DNA from: Ignelater luminosus | Lineage: Eukaryota > Arthropoda > Insecta > Coleoptera > Elateridae | Assembly: GCA_011009095.1 (NCBI GenBank) | Contig: VTPC01004672.1 | Coordinates: 66,226-130,225 of the forward strand | Reading direction: 5' to 3' | Length of the DNA: 64,000 nucleotides | Shown here: piece after piece, positions 59,848 to 64,000 of the stretch | How positions within the stretch are numbered: position 1 is the stretch's first letter | Layout of the letters: every line of letters starts with the position of its first letter | Translations under genes and position numbers: made by a program | Notes under the pieces: model-generated | Seen by the model: the letters and a program-made list of their open reading frames with translations, nothing else | Told to the model about the DNA's origin: nothing | Databases searched by the model: none

Positions 59848-60545
59848 CAGGGTGTTACTTAATGTTATGTACTTATTTGAATGGGTGATTCTTGGGCCAA
59901 TTCTAAGTCGAAAAGTTCATATAAATGTATGTCCTATAATGCTTGGTTTTCGATATACAGGATGTTGAAGTTTTTATCTTCTTTTTCGGTTCTGTCAAAA
60001 CACTAAATAAGGATAAGTGTTTATTAAAAAAAGAAAAAATCAACGTTTCCTTAGCAACGGACAAAGCTAGCTAAATTTTATGTAAATAATAATATTTTAA
60101 TTATTTTCTTTAAAATGGTAAGCTATACAAAAAAAATGTAAGAGGCTTCTTTTGTTTATAATTGAATGGTAAATAATAATTAAATAACACTTTTCAAAAA
60201 ATCAGTGGTGTAACAATTTTCTGTTAAAATTGTATCGGAACGTAACCAGCGTATAGTGATAACGTAACCATACCTGTACCACTAGTTGAATAAGAAAAAA
60301 AAACTGTTTTAGGTCAAAATTGTGTTTTTATACAATAAAAATCTGTACTAAAATTTAGTGTAATATTTCAAACGATTTTCGAAATTTTTGGTAAAAACCG
60401 AAAAAAAAAATAAAAACTTCCAACACCCTATATATCGAAAACCAAGCATTTTAGGACATATATTTATATGAACTTGTCGACTTAGAATTGGCCCAAAAAT
60501 CACCCATTACATACATTACATTACATAACATTAAATAACATCCCG
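59848..60545. mobile_element. Doubly nested foldback MITE, TA-flanked
   Basis: The outer ends CAGGGTGTTACTTAATGTTA and their inverse lie beside TA at 59846-59847 and 60546-60547. The arms pair for about 155 bp (AATGGGTGATTCTTGGGCCA and TGGCCCAAAAATCACCCATT). At 59956 a second TATACAGGATGTTG begins, mirrored by CAACACCCTATATA at 60421-60434, so the inner part has ends of the same type. There is no coding capacity. Confidence 0.82.
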
Positions 60546-60547
60546 TA

Positions 60548-63206
60548 TGTCTATAAAAAAAGTTGAGAAATTTTATTTTTAGAAAAATTATTTTTCTTCA
60601 AAGGTTCACTTTACACCAGAGCCAATAAAGTTGATAATACGTTATTTACTTCTGCTTTTGTTTGCTGTCTTTCAACATTTAATTCTAGTTTTCTTAATTC
60701 TGATTTACCGCAAAGTTTACTATTTTATAAATGTCTCCGGTTAAGACGTAGAATGATAGCTCCCTAAACGATCTAGAAAACTGAACTTTTACTGCAGTTT
60801 GAATAAAATAACTTTGTAGTCAGTAGTAGTCAGTTTACTAACAATTACCTGCTCTTGAAACTTTAAATTATGGTAGCTTTGACTGAGATAAGTATGTTAG
60901 AATATACAGGGCGGTTGGAATTTTGCTGGCCAGTTTACAACTCCTTTCGGCCATTCTATTTAATCCTATAGATCATTTCAATATTCCAATTTATTTTAGA
61001 TATCAGCTAGCGATGGCAAATTAACCGATTCCACTCTATATAGAAATTATGAAAGTATCAGACAAAAGCAAAGTGTTAACAGGTGTAGCATTGAAGTAAA
61101 GTCGATATTTAAAAAAAGTACTTCTGATTTTTTGAAATGTGCTTTTGTTACATTTGTAGTGTAAAAGCAATAAAATATTCAAAATCCCATCACGTGAGTG
61201 TAAACACTGGTGTGTCACATAACGAAAAAAGGTCATGGCCTACCCACATCTAAAACAATCTGGAATGGAGTTACTAATTATCATCGTGGTAAGTTACAAA
61301 ATACTTAAAAAATTTATCAAATAATTCTTTCTAAACCAAATAGAAACAACACCATGTAAAAACTTGCTGTAGGGCATTTATTTTAAATTTTGTAGCAACA
61401 TACCAAACTATTTTAATGAATTTCATTAGAGACAGAATAAGAATAATGGAGTAATAAATACTAAGAATAAAAATTAAAAAAACAAAATACACCTGAGAAC
61501 ATAACACCACGAAGCTAATTCAATATTGCATCACTAGTTAGTTATACCTATATGGAAGCTCCATATTTTATGTTTAACTTTCAATTAATATCTTCTTTCT
61601 ATTAAAAATATGTGCCATCAATTACTTTCTTACGGCCGACATTCAATTTTATTTATTCACGTCCGATCCTGTATGGAAACAACGCGTGCAGAGATGCAGC
61701 CAGTATTATTTTTAACGCATTCGAGAAAGCAGATCTTATCATAACGTAAGAGAATTGCAGTAACATACGTTATTGTCACAGTGCCGTAACAGATATAAAT
61801 ATTTAAACGGTAACTTAGCCTAAGCTAAATATAGACTACACACACCCACTTGTAAATACAAGAAGAGGACGTACAAGTACGAAAGTAAACAAGCCTGACC
61901 AAATACCACACGAGTTGTTCATTGGCCTTTGCAAACTTTAGTATGTTTCATCATCCTACACTCCAGATGGAATTGTTTCATTTTCAACAAAATGTTATTT
62001 TCAGATTACTGCTGCCTAAGACTAAGTTTGGAAAGATAAATAGACTTACATTTCTGTAAAAAAAAGAATAAATAAATCTTAGTTTAATAAAGATTTGTCT
62101 TATAACATTAATAGTAGGTGATTTATTACCTAACGGGAAACTACTGTTTAAGAGTACGGTTTATTCTAAGCTATTGTTAAAAATATATCCTGAAGAACGT
62201 AACAAAAAAAAATAGTAAATGTTCAGAAAATAAGTAATGTTATAAAGACTGGACAGAAATAAATTGTGGTGAGATTATCTGAAATTTATTACAACTTACT
62301 TACCACATTTATAACAAATGGTAAGTCTTAACCATTAAATTTACAATCAGGAGAGGGAAACCTAAACTACTAGATACTTATTGTATCAGAAAACAAGAAT
62401 ATTCAGGACATGGTAGTAAAACCGAGATTTCTTTTCAGTTTTATAACTAAATTCTCTTAACTTTCACACTAAACTTTCATTATACCCAACTTCTTAGAAG
62501 TTAAGAAAAGTTTTATTGATAACAGAAAAATCGACGTTTTCGTTCCTGATTTGATGATCGCCTTTGAAACTTGCCCGAACAAACGATTTAAGAGGCAAAC
62601 ATAAAGTATCAAGTTATCAATTCAAAGTTTCTAAAGTTTTTACAATATTTGCATTGTTTTAAAAAAGGTAAGTATTTCAGATGTTTGTGATATCATATCG
62701 TTTGCGTAATTACAAAATTTTTAATTCTATTCTTCACTATTACATGCAACATGATATAGTGTATAAAGAAACAACAGAATAGGGAAAAGATTAAATTTGC
62801 ATAACGTTTATGTCGGTGAACTTTACAGAACCTATCTGCTAGACTACAGTTTTACAACTAAGTTAATAAAATTGAACGATATTACTTAGGGTGCAGAGTA
62901 ATTTACACATCACAGCGTTTATGTTTTGTGTTTTAGGTGTAGTAGCAATATCAATTCAATTTTAAGATGTAACCTGAACTAATAAATTTCTGAACTAAAT
63001 TAAATTGCAGTTTCCTTTTTCTTCTTTTACCAATATTAGAAAATGTCAAACTTTAAGTAAAACTCATAATTTTAAAAAGGAGAACAATAGATGCTTTTAA
63101 ACAGAAATTAAAACTACTTTCAGAACTTTGGGTTAATAATAACTATAAATCTATATTTGAAGGTAATTCGATCTGTTTCTCAGAGAACAAACCAAATTTG
63201 CCCAAA
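60548..63206. other. No gene recognised
   Basis: 2.7 kb of AT-rich DNA. ATATACAGGGCGGTTGG at about 60903 resembles a foldback end without a partner. A splice-donor-like GGTAAGTA occurs at about 62668 (+), and ACTTACTTACC at about 62296 is a donor-like site on the minus strand. No exon can be defended. Confidence 0.4.
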
Positions 63207-63208
63207 TA

Positions 63209-64000
63209 CGAGGGTGCTCTGAAAAGTTTCCGACCTCAACGTGAAGATGGCAGCACTCGTAAATAAAAGCTACGGAATTTCGTTGTTCATTTGTTGACAG
63301 TTACTCACCAAAGTTTCAGCCATTTTCGACGCGCAGTTTTTATGTAACAGTCGTTTGAGTGAGTTGATGTGAGTTTTTTTGTGAAAATGGACAAAATCGA
63401 GTATCGAGCTGTCATTAAATATTTGTTTTTGAAAGGCAATACGCCTTCGCAAATAAAAAATGAGTTGGATTCTGTGTATGGGGACTCTGCACCATCATTT
63501 ACCACAGTGAAATTTTGGGCTGCTGAATTTAAACGTGGCCGTAAGAGCTTGGGAGACGATGAACGTTCGGGACGTCCAAAAAACTGCAACTACCGACGAA
63601 AACATCGCCAAAGTTCACCAAATGGTGCTAGACGACCGCCGAATTAAAGTGAGAGAGATAGCAGAGGTTATGAACATGTCAAAAGAATGTGTTTGTCACA
63701 TATTAAATCAACATTTAGGCATGAGAAAGCGGTCCGCGCGTTGGGTGCCGCGTTTGCTCACGTTAGACCAAAAACGTGTTCGAATGAATATTTCCAACGC
63801 TCTTTTGGCGTAGTTTAGGCGAAATAAATTCGAGTTTTGGAGCCGATTAATTACTGTAGATGAAACTTGGATACACCATTATACGCCCGAAACAAAGATA
63901 CAAACCAAACAATGGACTGCAAAGGGGGAACCGGCTCCAAAAAAAGCAAAAACTGTTTTTTCGGCTGGGAAAGTGATGGGAACTGTTTTTTGGGATAGTC
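63209..64000 (+). mobile_element. mariner element (DD34D), copy 2, cut by the window end
   Basis: The left end CGAGGGTGCTCTGAAAAGTT follows TA at 63207-63208 and differs from copy 1 at two of its first twenty bases. The body is very similar to copy 1. The right end lies beyond the window. Confidence 0.92.
63387..64000 (+). pseudogene. mariner transposase, copy 2, partial
   Basis: Starts MDKIEYRAVIKYLFLKGNTP. The codon after DDER is intact here (TCG), so the first stop of copy 1 is private to copy 1. An extra A in the run after GRP (about 63580; six A's where copy 1 has five) shifts the frame; the next part reads on in a second frame (TDENIAKVHQMVLDDRR). The TAG after NALLA (about 63811) is shared with copy 1. 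Beyond it the frame continues through ITVDETWIHHYTPE and KGEPAPKKAKTVFSAGKV to the window end, without copy 1's extra G. Confidence 0.92.

Noticed and set aside
60900-60920. ATATACAGGGCGGTTGG as an element end
   Set aside because: No inverted partner within about 2 kb on either side.
1-64000. tRNA, rRNA, CRISPR arrays, bacterial operons and ribosome binding sites
   Set aside because: None seen; the content is eukaryotic and spacer-like repeats are absent.

Overview
This is a gene-poor, AT-rich stretch of an animal genome, almost certainly an insect. The reasons are several mariner and Tc1 families with TA target sites, DD41D transposons, a ZMYM1-like hAT element, two kinds of non-LTR retrotransposon, a Ty1/copia fossil, many short TA-flanked foldback elements, and splice signals of insect type. 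A beetle is plausible, but nothing here proves it. No tRNA, rRNA, CRISPR array or bacterial operon was seen, and no conserved host protein was recognised. Most of the window reads as intergenic or long-intron DNA filled by mobile elements.

Layout. 1189-2483 is a complete-ended mariner with a broken transposase. 2721-6330 is a fossil copy of a repetitive protein-coding family of unknown job, split by tandem repeats and a hAT-like terminus. 6402-9680 is a decayed LINE on the + strand. 10905-14665 is a hAT element with an exact 8-bp target duplication; inside it sits a DD41D (rosa-like) element at 12832-14136 with perfect 31-bp ends and an uninterrupted 361-residue transposase, the only intact-looking transposase in the window. 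17085-19450 holds minus-strand pol pieces of a Ty1/copia fossil. 20304-20355 is a candidate minus-strand exon whose start also has the form of a recursive splice site. 20766-23264 is a broken pogo-like transposase gene preceded by a cluster of a 14-bp motif.

26455-26815 is a GC-richer imperfect palindrome. 27405-29240 is a second DD41D element with long inverted ends and only two visible coding lesions. 32614-35778 is the least familiar unit: inverted arms of about 0.45-0.5 kb, each apparently built from a tandem duplication, enclosing a conserved but unclassified protein and a cysteine-rich, acid-tailed protein. 36629-37314 and 37571-38170 are foldback elements. 38467-39719 is a mariner that lost its first catalytic Asp, and 40097-41311 is a shortened Tc1-like element.

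45162-48720 is a minus-strand LINE interrupted by a 1.6-kb island with splice-like signals. 53495-54432 holds a candidate three-exon small host gene. 55885-57960 is the 3' part of a Jockey/CR1-type LINE, split by a mariner (56426-57719) whose sister copy starts at 63209 and runs off the window. Both sister copies carry the same in-frame TAG. 58840-59215 is a Tc1/mariner remnant and 59848-60545 is a doubly nested foldback element.

The elements do not work together as a pathway. They record serial insertion: mariner into LINE, DD41D into hAT, island into LINE, foldback within foldback. Protein assignments come from family motifs recognised by eye; no database search was run.
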